From Acidobacteriota bacterium (lineage in GTDB: Bacteria; Acidobacteriota; Vicinamibacteria; Fen-336), in the NCBI GenBank assembly GCA_022340585.1, contig JAJDNS010000230.1:1-33675 (forward strand): a stretch of 33,675 nt of DNA. Direction: 5' to 3'. The translations under genes were made by a program, and so were the position numbers. Position 1 is the stretch's first letter. Each line of letters begins with the position of its first letter. Under the pieces are notes generated by a model that saw only the letters and a program-made list of their open reading frames with translations, ran no database searches and was not told where the DNA came from. This document shows positions 1 through 7,963 of this stretch, one piece after another.

Positions 1-3
1 GGC

Positions 4-29
4 GGGGGCAGGGGGGTGGGGGCAGGGGG
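4..29 (+). repeat. G-quadruplex-like G-run array
   Basis: Four consecutive G runs of 5, 6, 5 and 5 bases are separated by the very short loops CA, T and CA. This matches the classic four-run G-quadruplex pattern. It can also be read as two diverged copies of a 13-14 base unit. It lies downstream of the 3' end of the minus-strand oxidoreductase gene that ends at 104, so the G-rich strand is the non-template strand for rightward transcription. Folding in vivo is inference. Confidence 0.5.
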
Positions 30-73
30 ACGGCGGATAGGGAAGGCCTGGAGAAAGGAAGGGGGACGGAGAA

Positions 74-99
74 TCCTCGAGCCGAGTAGGGCTCGAGGA
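74..99 (-). terminator. hairpin downstream of the first oxidoreductase gene
   Basis: A perfect 10-bp inverted repeat (74-83 paired with 90-99) has a 6-base loop. It begins five bases after the TGA stop of the minus-strand gene. In the minus-strand transcript the stem is followed only by a weak U-rich stretch (ATTCT), so it is a plausible but not textbook intrinsic terminator. Confidence 0.5.
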
Positions 100-103
100 A
101 TGA

Positions 104-1438
104 TCAGGCCTTCGGCTCCCAGCCCGGCTCGTACTCCCGGCCCCAGAGGGCGTCCGCTTCGGGGTCGTCCAGGACCCGGCCAGTCCGCGGGTCACACCTC
201 AGGTCGCGCTGGAGCCGATGGGCGATGTTCCCGAGGAGCGGCATGAGCGTGCTCGGCTGGTGGACCGCCGCGTCGGCGTTCGGTGTCTCCCCGGAGCGCA
301 CGCACTCGAGGAAGTTCCGCACGTGGAACGTGTCGAGGGCCTCGCCGGGCCCGGAGGTGTCGAGGGGCCGCTCCTCGACGTCCCCGGCGACCTCCTCCAC
401 CACCCCGTTCTCCCTGTCGTAGATCACGTACCCGGGCCCCGCGATCTTCAGGCTGCCGTTCTCGCCATAGAAGACGACGCCGCTTCCCGCGCCTTCGACG
501 AGCCCCCCGCTGCAGCTGTGGCCCTCCCAGTACAGGCTCTTGCGTCCCTCGAAATCGAAGCCCAGGACCTGGCTGTCCGGGGGCTCCCAGTCGTCGTCGT
601 AGTGATAGCGCCCGCCGCTCGACGTCACGCGGGTCGGATGGTCGACGCCGAGGCCCCATCGCATCAGGTCGATCATGTGGGTGCCGTTGTTGCAGGTCTC
701 GGCGGTGCCCCAGTGCCAGAACCAGTGCCAGTTGTAGTGGACCAGGTTGTCCTTGTAGGGACGACGCGGGGCCGGACCCTGCCACAGGTCGAAGTCCAGG
801 TTGGACGGCACCTCCACCACCTTCCCTCGGCCGATGGGGCCGCGGTGGTTGGCGTACCAGCCCTTCGCGAAGTAGGCCCGGCCGATCACGCCCTCGCGCA
901 GACGCTGCATGGCCTCGATGGTGCGCGGGTACGAGCGCCGCTGGGTGCCCACCTGGACGGTGCGCCCCCTTCCCCGCGCCATTTCCACGAGGAGCTCGCC
1001 CTCACGCGGGTTGTGGAAGGCGGGCTTCTCCAGGTAGACGTGCTTGCCCGCCTGCAGGGCCAGGATCGCCGCCGGCGCGTGCCAGTGGTCCGGAGCGGCG
1101 ATCACCAGGGCGTCCACCGCGGGGTCGTCCAGGGCGGTGCGGAAGTCCACGATTCCCTTCGGGGCCTTGTCCTGGGCCTCGAGCGAGGCCTTCACCCCCT
1201 TGGCCCGCGCCTGCTCCTCGACGTCGCAGATGAACGCCACCTCGGCGTCCGGCTGTCGGGCGAAGACCGTCGCCAGGGCCGCACCGCGGCCGTTGGTGCC
1301 CATCACCGCCACCGCGACCCGGTCGCTCGCCGCCGCTCGCAGGGTCGCGGCACGGGCCAGACCCGGGGCCACGCCGAGGCCGACGCCGGTGACGGCCGCG
1401 CTCTTGACGAACTCCCGACGCGTCCTGGACTGGGCCAT
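104..1438 (-). CDS. Tat-exported Gfo/Idh/MocA family oxidoreductase
   Basis: This 444-residue protein is a probable periplasmic NAD(P)-dependent sugar or sugar-derivative dehydrogenase of the Gfo/Idh/MocA family. The N-terminus has a twin-arginine signal (RTRREFVKSA, residues 5-14) followed by an Ala/Gly-rich hydrophobic stretch that ends near LARA at 27-30. The Rossmann nucleotide-binding loop follows (VMGTNGRG, 45-52). The family EKP motif is at 137-139, where the Lys is the usual catalytic or cofactor-positioning residue, and AAPDHWHA is at 114-121. Family members exported by Tat (for example glucose-fructose oxidoreductase) carry a tightly bound cofactor. A GGAGGT Shine-Dalgarno lies just upstream of the ATG, preceded by a TTGACT/TACGCT promoter. 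It is transcribed divergently from a second, unexported family member. The substrate cannot be told from sequence. Confidence 0.93.
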   Translation of the reverse strand: MAQSRTRREFVKSAAVTGVGLGVAPGLARAATLRAAASDRVAVAVMGTNGRGAALATVFARQPDAEVAFICDVEEQARAKGVKASLEAQDKAPKGIVDFRTALDDPAVDALVIAAPDHWHAPAAILALQAGKHVYLEKPAFHNPREGELLVEMARGRGRTVQVGTQRRSYPRTIEAMQRLREGVIGRAYFAKGWYANHRGPIGRGKVVEVPSNLDFDLWQGPAPRRPYKDNLVHYNWHWFWHWGTAETCNNGTHMIDLMRWGLGVDHPTRVTSSGGRYHYDDDWEPPDSQVLGFDFEGRKSLYWEGHSCSGGLVEGAGSGVVFYGENGSLKIAGPGYVIYDRENGVVEEVAGDVEERPLDTSGPGEALDTFHVRNFLECVRSGETPNADAAVHQPSTLMPLLGNIAHRLQRDLRCDPRTGRVLDDPEADALWGREYEPGWEPKA

Positions 1439-1448
1439 CTCACCACCT

Positions 1449-1477
1449 CCGCTCGTGTGGGGGCAGCGTACGAGCGG
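1449..1477. promoter_or_regulatory. inverted repeat enclosing the -10 box (operator candidate)
   Basis: CCGCTCGT (1449-1456) and ACGAGCGG (1470-1477) form a perfect 8-bp inverted repeat with a 13-base spacer. The -10 hexamer of the leftward promoter lies in the spacer and the inner edge of the right arm, and the predicted start site also falls inside. This is a typical place for a repressor operator. The regulator is not identifiable. Confidence 0.35.
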
Positions 1478-1493
1478 GTCACCGGCGAGTCAA
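1465..1493 (-). promoter_or_regulatory. sigma70-like promoter of the exported oxidoreductase
   Basis: On the minus strand TTGACT (1493-1488) is followed after exactly 17 bases by TACGCT (1470-1465). The -35 matches consensus at five of six positions. The -10 keeps the important TA...T positions. The start site would fall near 1458, giving a leader of about 20 bases that contains the GGAGGT ribosome-binding site. Confidence 0.5.
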
Positions 1494-1561
1494 TCCCACC
1501 GATGGGCCGGGGCCTGGATCGTGTATCGTAGCGGCGCCCGCGCCGCCCGGGCAGGGGGTTT

Positions 1562-1584
1562 CCGCCGGGACTCGAGCCCGGCGG
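1562..1584 (+). other. hairpin in the leader of the second oxidoreductase gene
   Basis: CCGCCGGG (1562-1569) and CCCGGCGG (1577-1584) form a perfect 8-bp stem with a 7-base loop. It lies immediately upstream of the AAGGAGG ribosome-binding site (about 1591-1597). It could modulate translation start or be chance in G+C-rich DNA. A TATCGT box at 1524-1529 is a possible -10 upstream of it. Confidence 0.3.
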
Positions 1585-1606
1585 GGCGTCAAGGAGGCAG
1601 ACAGCC

Positions 1607-2764
1607 ATGCTGAAGGTGGGAGTCGTCGGAGCCGGCTACATCGGACTGGTCCACGTCGAGACCCTCATGCGGATGCCCGGCATCGAGGTGGCCGGGGTCG
1701 CGGACACGAACGAGGCCCAGCTCGCCCCGGTGGCCGCGACCCACCCCGGCCTTCTCGTCACCTCCGACTACCGCAAGCTCCTGAAGGACCCGGACATCGC
1801 GGCCATCCACAACTGCACGCCGAACAACGTGCACTTCGCGGTCAACCAGGCGGCGCTGAAGGCGGGCAAGCACCTGCTGTCGGAGAAGCCCCTGGCCCTG
1901 ACCAGCGACCAGGCGAAGAAGCTCCTGGACCTCGCGGAGGCCAGGGGGCTCAAGCACGCCGTCCACTTCTGCTACCGCTACTACCCGACCGTCCAGGAGA
2001 TTGCGGCCCGGGTGCGCCGCGGCGAGATCGGCCCCGTGCGGGAGGTCCTCGGCCACTACCTCCAGGACTGGCTGATGCACGACACCGACTACTCGTGGCG
2101 CCTCGACCCGAAGGTCTCGGGCCGCTCCAACACCGTGGCCGACATCGGCAGCCACTGGTTCGACCTCGCCCAGTTCCTGTCCGCCTCCCCCATCGTCGAG
2201 GTGATGGCCGATCTCAACACCTTCGTACCGAGGAGGCGCCGCCCCCGGGGGGCCGTCCTCACCTTCGCCGGCAAGCGGAAGGGGCGGACCGAGGGTGTCG
2301 ACGTGAAGGTCGAGGACTACGCGTCCATCCTCCTCCACTTCGAGAACGGAGCGCGCGGGGCCACGACCGTCTCGCAGGTCTGCGCGGGTCGGAAGTGCAC
2401 GATCGACGTCCAGGTCTACGGAGCGAAGGCCGCCCTCGCCTGGAACCACGAGCGGCCGGAGCTCCTCTGGCAGGGCGAGCGCGACCGGGCCTGCGAGGTG
2501 CTGAGGGAGAACCCGCTTCTCCAGTCGCCCTCGACCCGACGCTTCGCGCGCCTGCCGTCGGGCCACCCCATGGGCTACTTCGACGCGGTCATGAACCTGT
2601 TCTCCGAGTTCTACGCCCAGGTCCGCGGAGACCGCCGGCCCCGGGGCCAGGCCCCCGCGCCCCCGGACTTCTCGGTGGGTCTCGACCAGATGCGCATCGT
2701 CGAGGCCGTCCTCCAGAGCCACCGGACGAAGCGCTGGGTGAAGGTTAAGCGTCCGCGCGGCTGA
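1607..2764 (+). CDS. cytosolic Gfo/Idh/MocA family oxidoreductase
   Basis: This 385-residue NAD(P)-dependent oxidoreductase has no signal peptide. The Rossmann fold starts at residue 4 (VGVVGAGYIG, 4-13), with the acidic adenosine-ribose-binding residue in VADTNE (31-36). The EKP motif is at 93-95 (SEKPLALTS). The C-terminal sheet domain carries the usual D-x-GSHWFD segment around residue 180, which lines the sugar site in this family. An AAGGAGG ribosome-binding site precedes the ATG by about nine bases, which supports this start. It is divergent from the Tat-exported family member at 104-1438, so the pair may handle the same type of substrate on either side of the membrane (inference). It ends 24 bases from the convergent exporter gene. 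The exact substrate is unknown. Confidence 0.93.
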   Translation: MLKVGVVGAGYIGLVHVETLMRMPGIEVAGVADTNEAQLAPVAATHPGLLVTSDYRKLLKDPDIAAIHNCTPNNVHFAVNQAALKAGKHLLSEKPLALTSDQAKKLLDLAEARGLKHAVHFCYRYYPTVQEIAARVRRGEIGPVREVLGHYLQDWLMHDTDYSWRLDPKVSGRSNTVADIGSHWFDLAQFLSASPIVEVMADLNTFVPRRRRPRGAVLTFAGKRKGRTEGVDVKVEDYASILLHFENGARGATTVSQVCAGRKCTIDVQVYGAKAALAWNHERPELLWQGERDRACEVLRENPLLQSPSTRRFARLPSGHPMGYFDAVMNLFSEFYAQVRGDRRPRGQAPAPPDFSVGLDQMRIVEAVLQSHRTKRWVKVKRPRG

Positions 2765-2772
2765 GCGGATGC

Positions 2773-2790
2773 GAGCCCTCGGTGGGGCTC
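2773..2790. terminator. short hairpin between convergent genes
   Basis: GAGCCC (2773-2778) and GGGCTC (2785-2790) form a 6-bp stem with a 6-base loop in the gap between two convergent genes. Its right arm overlaps the TGA of the leftward gene by two bases. There is no clear T tract on either side, so a role as a bidirectional terminator is tentative. Confidence 0.3.
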
Positions 2791-3706
2791 AAGCGGAGCC
2801 CGGACGCTCCTCGACGGCCAGGCGGCACACCGCGGCCCCGGCGATCACGAGGGCACAGGCCACCCAGATCCGGGGGCCCGGAGCCACTCCCAGGTGGACC
2901 GCCGAGACCACCGTCGACAGGAGAGGCGTGAAGTAGGACAGCGCCGCGACGAGAACCATGTTGCCCTTCCGCATCGCCCGATCCCAGAAGACGTAGGCGA
3001 ACGCCGTCACGAAGACCGCCATGTAGACGAACTCCGCCACCACCCGGCCGTCCCAGCTCGGGGTCTCCGGGAACGCCGCGCGGAGGGGCAGGGCCACGAC
3101 TCCCGAAGCCAGGATGAACAGAGGGACGCCGTCCCCCTCTCCCCCCCAGCGTCGGGCCAGGTTCGAGTAGAGCGCCCAGGTCATCGCTCCGGTGAGGGCC
3201 AGGGCGTAGGGAAGCCCGTTGACGCCCACGTTGGCCCTGAAGCCCGCCAACGAGAGCGCGCCGCTCCACGCGGTGGCCGTGATCATCCCGGCGGTCGCGG
3301 CCAGCATTCCGGGGAGCAGGAACCACCGGGCGCGGTACCCGAGAATCGGAACGGACAGCAGCAGGGTCAGGCTCGGCCACAGGTAGTTGACGAGGCCCAC
3401 CTCCAGCACCTGGACGCGGTCCCGGGCCAGGGCCACGGAGAGGCAGAAGCAGGTCGTGTAGGCCACGAAGAGCGTGCCGCACCCCCAGAGGTACCTTCGT
3501 GGCAGCCGGGACAAGCGACCGATCCCACCCGGGAGGAGGCCAACCCACATCGTCGTGACCACCCCGCTGGCGAGGTACGCGTAGACGATGGTGCTCACGG
3601 GCCCGAGCTTCTCGGACAGGCTGCGAATGAACGCCACCGAGGAGCTCCAGAGCAGCACGGCGGCGAACCCCATGGCGGTGGCGCGGGGGGAGTGGCGACC
3701 GGTCAT
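2789..3706 (-). CDS. yddG: EamA/DMT-family exporter, YddG-like
   Basis: This 305-residue inner-membrane protein has about ten hydrophobic segments, the usual size and layout of the drug/metabolite transporter superfamily. Several segments resemble what I remember of E. coli YddG, an aromatic amino-acid and amino-acid exporter: an N-terminal LLWSSSVAFIRSLSEKLGP stretch (19-37), EVGLVNYLWPSLT (102-114) and SYFTPLLS in the C-terminal half. The likely role is therefore proton-independent export of amino acids or similar small molecules, but specificity is inferred. The ATG at 3706 has no good Shine-Dalgarno. A TAGGATCC box sits only nine bases upstream, so the mRNA may be nearly leaderless. An in-frame ATG 33 bases downstream is an alternative start. 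It is divergent from the secreted hydrolase gene at 3790. Confidence 0.85.
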   Translation of the reverse strand: MTGRHSPRATAMGFAAVLLWSSSVAFIRSLSEKLGPVSTIVYAYLASGVVTTMWVGLLPGGIGRLSRLPRRYLWGCGTLFVAYTTCFCLSVALARDRVQVLEVGLVNYLWPSLTLLLSVPILGYRARWFLLPGMLAATAGMITATAWSGALSLAGFRANVGVNGLPYALALTGAMTWALYSNLARRWGGEGDGVPLFILASGVVALPLRAAFPETPSWDGRVVAEFVYMAVFVTAFAYVFWDRAMRKGNMVLVAALSYFTPLLSTVVSAVHLGVAPGPRIWVACALVIAGAAVCRLAVEERPGSA

Positions 3707-3713
3707 CGGCTGA

Positions 3714-3721
3714 GGATCCTA
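3714..3721 (-). promoter_or_regulatory. -10-like box TAGGATCC upstream of yddG
   Basis: On the minus strand TAGGATCC is read from 3721 to 3714, nine bases before the ATG at 3706. TAGGAT is a fair -10 hexamer, and transcription starting six to eight bases later would begin almost at the start codon. No matching -35 at normal spacing is visible. Confidence 0.3.
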
Positions 3722-3763
3722 CTCCCCTGGGCGGCACCTCAGGGCCACGAGGGTCAAAGAGGC

Positions 3764-3771
3764 TAGAATCC
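3764..3771 (+). promoter_or_regulatory. -10-like box TAGAATCC upstream of the secreted hydrolase
   Basis: TAGAAT matches the -10 consensus at four of six positions and lies about 20 bases upstream of the ATG at 3790. An AGGGGG ribosome-binding site lies in between. The same TAGAATCC octamer occurs just before purL. No clear -35 is visible. Confidence 0.35.
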
Positions 3772-3789
3772 GCTCTGAAGGGGGCGGCC

Positions 3790-5988
3790 ATGAAGCTCCA
3801 CACCTGCCTGCTCGGTGCCATCGACCCACCACGGTCCGGCGACCCGCTTCGGCTCGGCCTGCTCGGCCTCCTCCTCCTGATGCCCGGAGGGAGTGCCCAC
3901 GCCGCCGATCCTCTCGAGGTCGTGGGCGGGCTGGGCGACATGGTGAACACCGCGCTGAGCGAGGACGCCCGCGAGCTCTTCGGGCAGAGGGACCGGGTGG
4001 TGGCCGGGCTGGACTCCCGAGCGGCCATCGCGGAGCGCCAGCGCTACGTTCGCGATCTCTTTGTCACGGGCCTGGGGGGCTTCCCCGAGCGCACGCCCCT
4101 GCGCCCCCGGATCACCGGCACGCTGGAGCGGGACGGCTACCGGGTGGAGATGCTCGTCTACGAGAGCCTCCCGGGCTTCCACGTGACGGCCAACGTCTAC
4201 CTGCCCCGGGGTCAGGGGCCACCCTTCCCGGCGGTCCTCGGGGTCGCCGGACACAGCGACAACGGCAAGGCCTCGGCCACCTACCAGCACGCGTGGATCT
4301 CCATGGCGAAGCGGGGGTTCATCGTTCTGGCCTTCGACCCGCCGGGGCAGGGAGAGCGCTCGCTCTACTTCGATCCGGACCTGGGCCGGTCCCGGGTGGG
4401 CATCGGGACCCGGGAGCACACCCTCTCCGGCCTCCAGTGCCTGCTCACCGGGCACCACTTCGCCCGCTACGAGCTCTGGGACGCGATCCGCGGGGTCGAC
4501 TACCTCCTCACCCGGGACGACGTGGACCCGGAGCGCCTGGCGGTGGCCGGCAACTCCGGCGGGGGCACCCAGGCCGCCTACCTGGCGGTGGTCGAGCCGC
4601 GCCTGGCCGTGGCCGTCTCCTCCTGCTACATGACGTCGTGGAAGCAGCTCTGGTTCGAGCCCGGGCCCCAGGACGCCGAGCAGGACCTCCCCGGCTTCCT
4701 CGCCCACGGTCTCGACTTCGCCGACTACGCCACCGTCTTCGCGCCGCGACCGTTCACCATCCTCTCCGCCGTCCGGGACTTCTTCCCCATCGCCGGGGCC
4801 CGGGCCGCGTACGACGAGACACGGCACATCTACGAGACGCTCGGCGCTCCGGACCGCGCCGGCTTCTTCGAGTACGACGACACCCACGGCTGGTCGCAGC
4901 CACGCCGCGAGGCCACCTACCGCTGGCTGGAGCGCTGGCTTCACGACCGTGTCGACGAGGGGCTCGAGCCTGCCCTCGAGACCGAGCTCGAGTCCGACCT
5001 GTACGCGACCCCGACCGGCCAGGTCTCGACCTCGTACGAGGACACCGAGACCGTCCAGACCCTCAATCGGGCGGTGGCCGAGGAGATGTTCCCGGGGCGC
5101 GCGGCGGCGAGCCTCGACGACCCCGAGGCGCTGCGGGCCCTCGTACGCGCGCGCTTGCTGATGGGGGATGCGCCGGGCCACCCCACGGTGACGTCCCACG
5201 GCACGGTCGACCGGGAGGGCTATCGCATCGAGAAGCTCGCGCTGGGAACCGCGCCGGGCATCACCGTCCCCGCCCACGTCTTCGTTCCCGACGGAGGACC
5301 GGCCCGCAAGCCAGCGGTTCTCTCCGTGGACGGGGCCGGCAAGGCGTCGGCGGCCGGAGAGGGAGGAGACCTCGAGGCCCTGGCCCGGTCGGGGCACGTC
5401 GTGCTGGCCCCGGACGTCCGGGGAACCGGCGAGAGCGGGCCGACGTCGGCCTCGGGGGGGTACCGCCCGGTGTGGCAGATGCTCCAGCGCGCCCTCCTCG
5501 TGAACCGGACCGTGGTCGGCATGCAGGTGGAGGACCTCCTCGCCGCGCTCGATTACCTGGAGGGACGAGACGACGTCGACTCCGAGCACGTCGCGGTGCT
5601 GGGCCGGGGGCAGGGCGGCATCCTGGCCCTGTCGCTCGCCGTCCTGCGGCCGGGGATCGAGAAGGTCGCCCTGGAGGGAACGGTGCTCTCGTATCTCGAG
5701 ATCGCGAGAGCCCCGTACCACGAGAACCTGGTGGCCTCCTTCGTGCCCGGGATCCTGAAGGACTTCGACCTGCCCGACCTCGCCGCGGCCCTCGCCCCCC
5801 GGCCCCTCTGGATCGTGGATCCCCGAAGCCCGACCGGCGCCCTGGTGGCCGTCGATCGGGCCCGCTCTGAGTACGATCGGGCGGTGCACGCCTTCGAGCG
5901 GGCGGGCCGGGCGGACGCCCTCCGTGTCCTCCACCGTCCCGAGGGCTGGCCGGTGGAGAAGGTCTACTCCGGCTGGCTAGCGCTATGA
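3790..5988 (+). CDS. secreted two-domain alpha/beta hydrolase (acetyl-xylan-esterase-like), second domain inactive
   Basis: This 732-residue protein has an N-terminal hydrophobic segment (about 21-34) and a likely signal-peptidase site after SAHA (near 38). Residues about 60-390 form one alpha/beta hydrolase unit. Its nucleophile elbow is GNSGG with Ser256, a candidate acid lies around VRDFF (near 328), and His366 sits in DDTHGW. The fold resembles acetyl-xylan esterase or large dipeptidyl-type esterases, so deacylation of polysaccharide or a related ester is likely. Residues about 430-725 repeat the architecture, but the elbow reads GRGQGG, so the nucleophile position (607) is Gly instead of Ser. 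The second unit is therefore probably a non-catalytic binding or structural domain. AGGGGG precedes the ATG. The stop overlaps by six bases with the stop of the convergent small gene. Confidence 0.88.
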   Translation: MKLHTCLLGAIDPPRSGDPLRLGLLGLLLLMPGGSAHAADPLEVVGGLGDMVNTALSEDARELFGQRDRVVAGLDSRAAIAERQRYVRDLFVTGLGGFPERTPLRPRITGTLERDGYRVEMLVYESLPGFHVTANVYLPRGQGPPFPAVLGVAGHSDNGKASATYQHAWISMAKRGFIVLAFDPPGQGERSLYFDPDLGRSRVGIGTREHTLSGLQCLLTGHHFARYELWDAIRGVDYLLTRDDVDPERLAVAGNSGGGTQAAYLAVVEPRLAVAVSSCYMTSWKQLWFEPGPQDAEQDLPGFLAHGLDFADYATVFAPRPFTILSAVRDFFPIAGARAAYDETRHIYETLGAPDRAGFFEYDDTHGWSQPRREATYRWLERWLHDRVDEGLEPALETELESDLYATPTGQVSTSYEDTETVQTLNRAVAEEMFPGRAAASLDDPEALRALVRARLLMGDAPGHPTVTSHGTVDREGYRIEKLALGTAPGITVPAHVFVPDGGPARKPAVLSVDGAGKASAAGEGGDLEALARSGHVVLAPDVRGTGESGPTSASGGYRPVWQMLQRALLVNRTVVGMQVEDLLAALDYLEGRDDVDSEHVAVLGRGQGGILALSLAVLRPGIEKVALEGTVLSYLEIARAPYHENLVASFVPGILKDFDLPDLAAALAPRPLWIVDPRSPTGALVAVDRARSEYDRAVHAFERAGRADALRVLHRPEGWPVEKVYSGWLAL

Positions 5989-6285
5989 GCGCCGGCGGGG
6001 GGCCTTGGGCGCGTGGGAGACGCGATACTCCTCGAGCTCCTCGTCGGTCATCCTGAGCGCCAGGGCCGGGAGCACCCCGTCCTCCCCCCCGGCGAGCTCT
6101 CGCTGGATCTTGAGGAAGCAGATGTCCGGGGCGTCCTGATAGCGGACGCGTCCGGACAGGAAGGCCTCGTTCGGGATGGCGACCGTGACGTGGTGGACGT
6201 CGGCGCCCTGCCGCACGCGCAGACGGTACTCGCGCACCGCCTCGGTTGCCGTGAAGTCCACGTATTCGACCTGGGTCGTGGTCAT
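5983..6285 (-). CDS. 100-residue hypothetical protein
   Basis: I do not recognise this family. The ATG at 6285 is chosen because a GGGAGGAA ribosome-binding site lies about five bases upstream. The reading frame is open further upstream, but that part is arginine-rich shadow of the helicase tail. The protein starts with MTTTQVEY and has an alternating hydrophobic/charged pattern suggesting a small beta-rich domain (residues 5-65), then an acidic helix (80-90) and a basic tail APKAPRRRS. There is no signal peptide or membrane segment, so it should be cytosolic. It lies 32 bases downstream of the DEAD-box helicase gene on the same strand and is probably cotranscribed, which hints at a role with RNA. 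Its stop codon interlocks with that of the convergent hydrolase gene (CTATGA, 5983-5988). Confidence 0.75.
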   Translation of the reverse strand: MTTTQVEYVDFTATEAVREYRLRVRQGADVHHVTVAIPNEAFLSGRVRYQDAPDICFLKIQRELAGGEDGVLPALALRMTDEELEEYRVSHAPKAPRRRS

Positions 6286-6317
6286 TCCGTTCCTCCCGAC
6301 GCCGTCCGGCGCCCGAC

Positions 6318-7643
<1,326 letters not shown>

Positions 7644-7832
7644 AGAAATCGTGTGCGTCCTGTTCTGTTCCGGCTGTTTTGCTAGAACGGGGGGTTTGCC
7701 GGGAAGCCGCCGTCCGCGCGGCTCCCTCGTGGAGCGCGAAGAGTACTCAGTATCGCACAGATCTCGAATCGCGGTCCAATGCGCCCCGCAGGCCCGAGGG
7801 AGCGCGGCCTGCAACATGGGCGCAAGTCGAAC

Positions 7833-7838
7833 TAGGAT
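7833..7838 (+). promoter_or_regulatory. -10-like box for the S9 peptidase gene
   Basis: TAGGAT lies about 125 bases upstream of the ATG at 7964, with only a weak -35 match (CTGCAA) 18 bases further up. If used, the transcript would have a leader of about 120 bases that contains the palindrome at 7871-7910. Confidence 0.25.
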
Positions 7839-7870
7839 ACCGGCGCCGGCCGGCCTTCGGTCCGGCCCGT

Positions 7871-7910
7871 GCCAAGGACACGATCGCGATGGCAGGATCG
7901 AGTCCTTGGC
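7871..7910. repeat. 40-base imperfect palindrome in the S9 peptidase leader
   Basis: GCCAAGGAC (7871-7879) pairs with GTCCTTGGC (7902-7910). After one A/A mismatch, CGATC (7881-7885) pairs with GATCG (7896-7900), leaving a 10-base loop. Fourteen of fifteen positions pair. It could be a leader RNA hairpin or an operator. No T tract follows, so it is unlikely to be an intrinsic terminator. Confidence 0.5.
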
Positions 7911-7963
7911 CCAAGGCATCCGGCCGCAGCCCGGTTCGGTCCTCGGGAGAATGGGAGCACCAG

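Larger units (their letters stand above)
7644..7963. other. 320-base divergent intergenic region
   Basis: This gap separates the leftward helicase from the rightward S9 peptidase. I see no convincing gene in it, although the peptidase frame stays open through it. It holds a TAGGAT box at 7833-7838 on the plus strand (possible -10 for the peptidase), a hairpin with arms 7848-7853 and 7862-7867, and a long imperfect palindrome at 7871-7910. A GAGTACTC palindrome lies near 7741. No good promoter for the helicase was found. Confidence 0.5.

Noticed and set aside
3763..5934. A 723-codon open frame antisense to the secreted hydrolase
   Set aside because: It is a G+C-driven shadow frame with no recognisable domain. 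The sense strand has a signal peptide and a catalytic triad.
7679..7963. N-terminal extension of the S9 peptidase by 95 codons
   Set aside because: It has no ribosome-binding site, would bury the signal peptide inside the protein, and its composition is non-coding in character.
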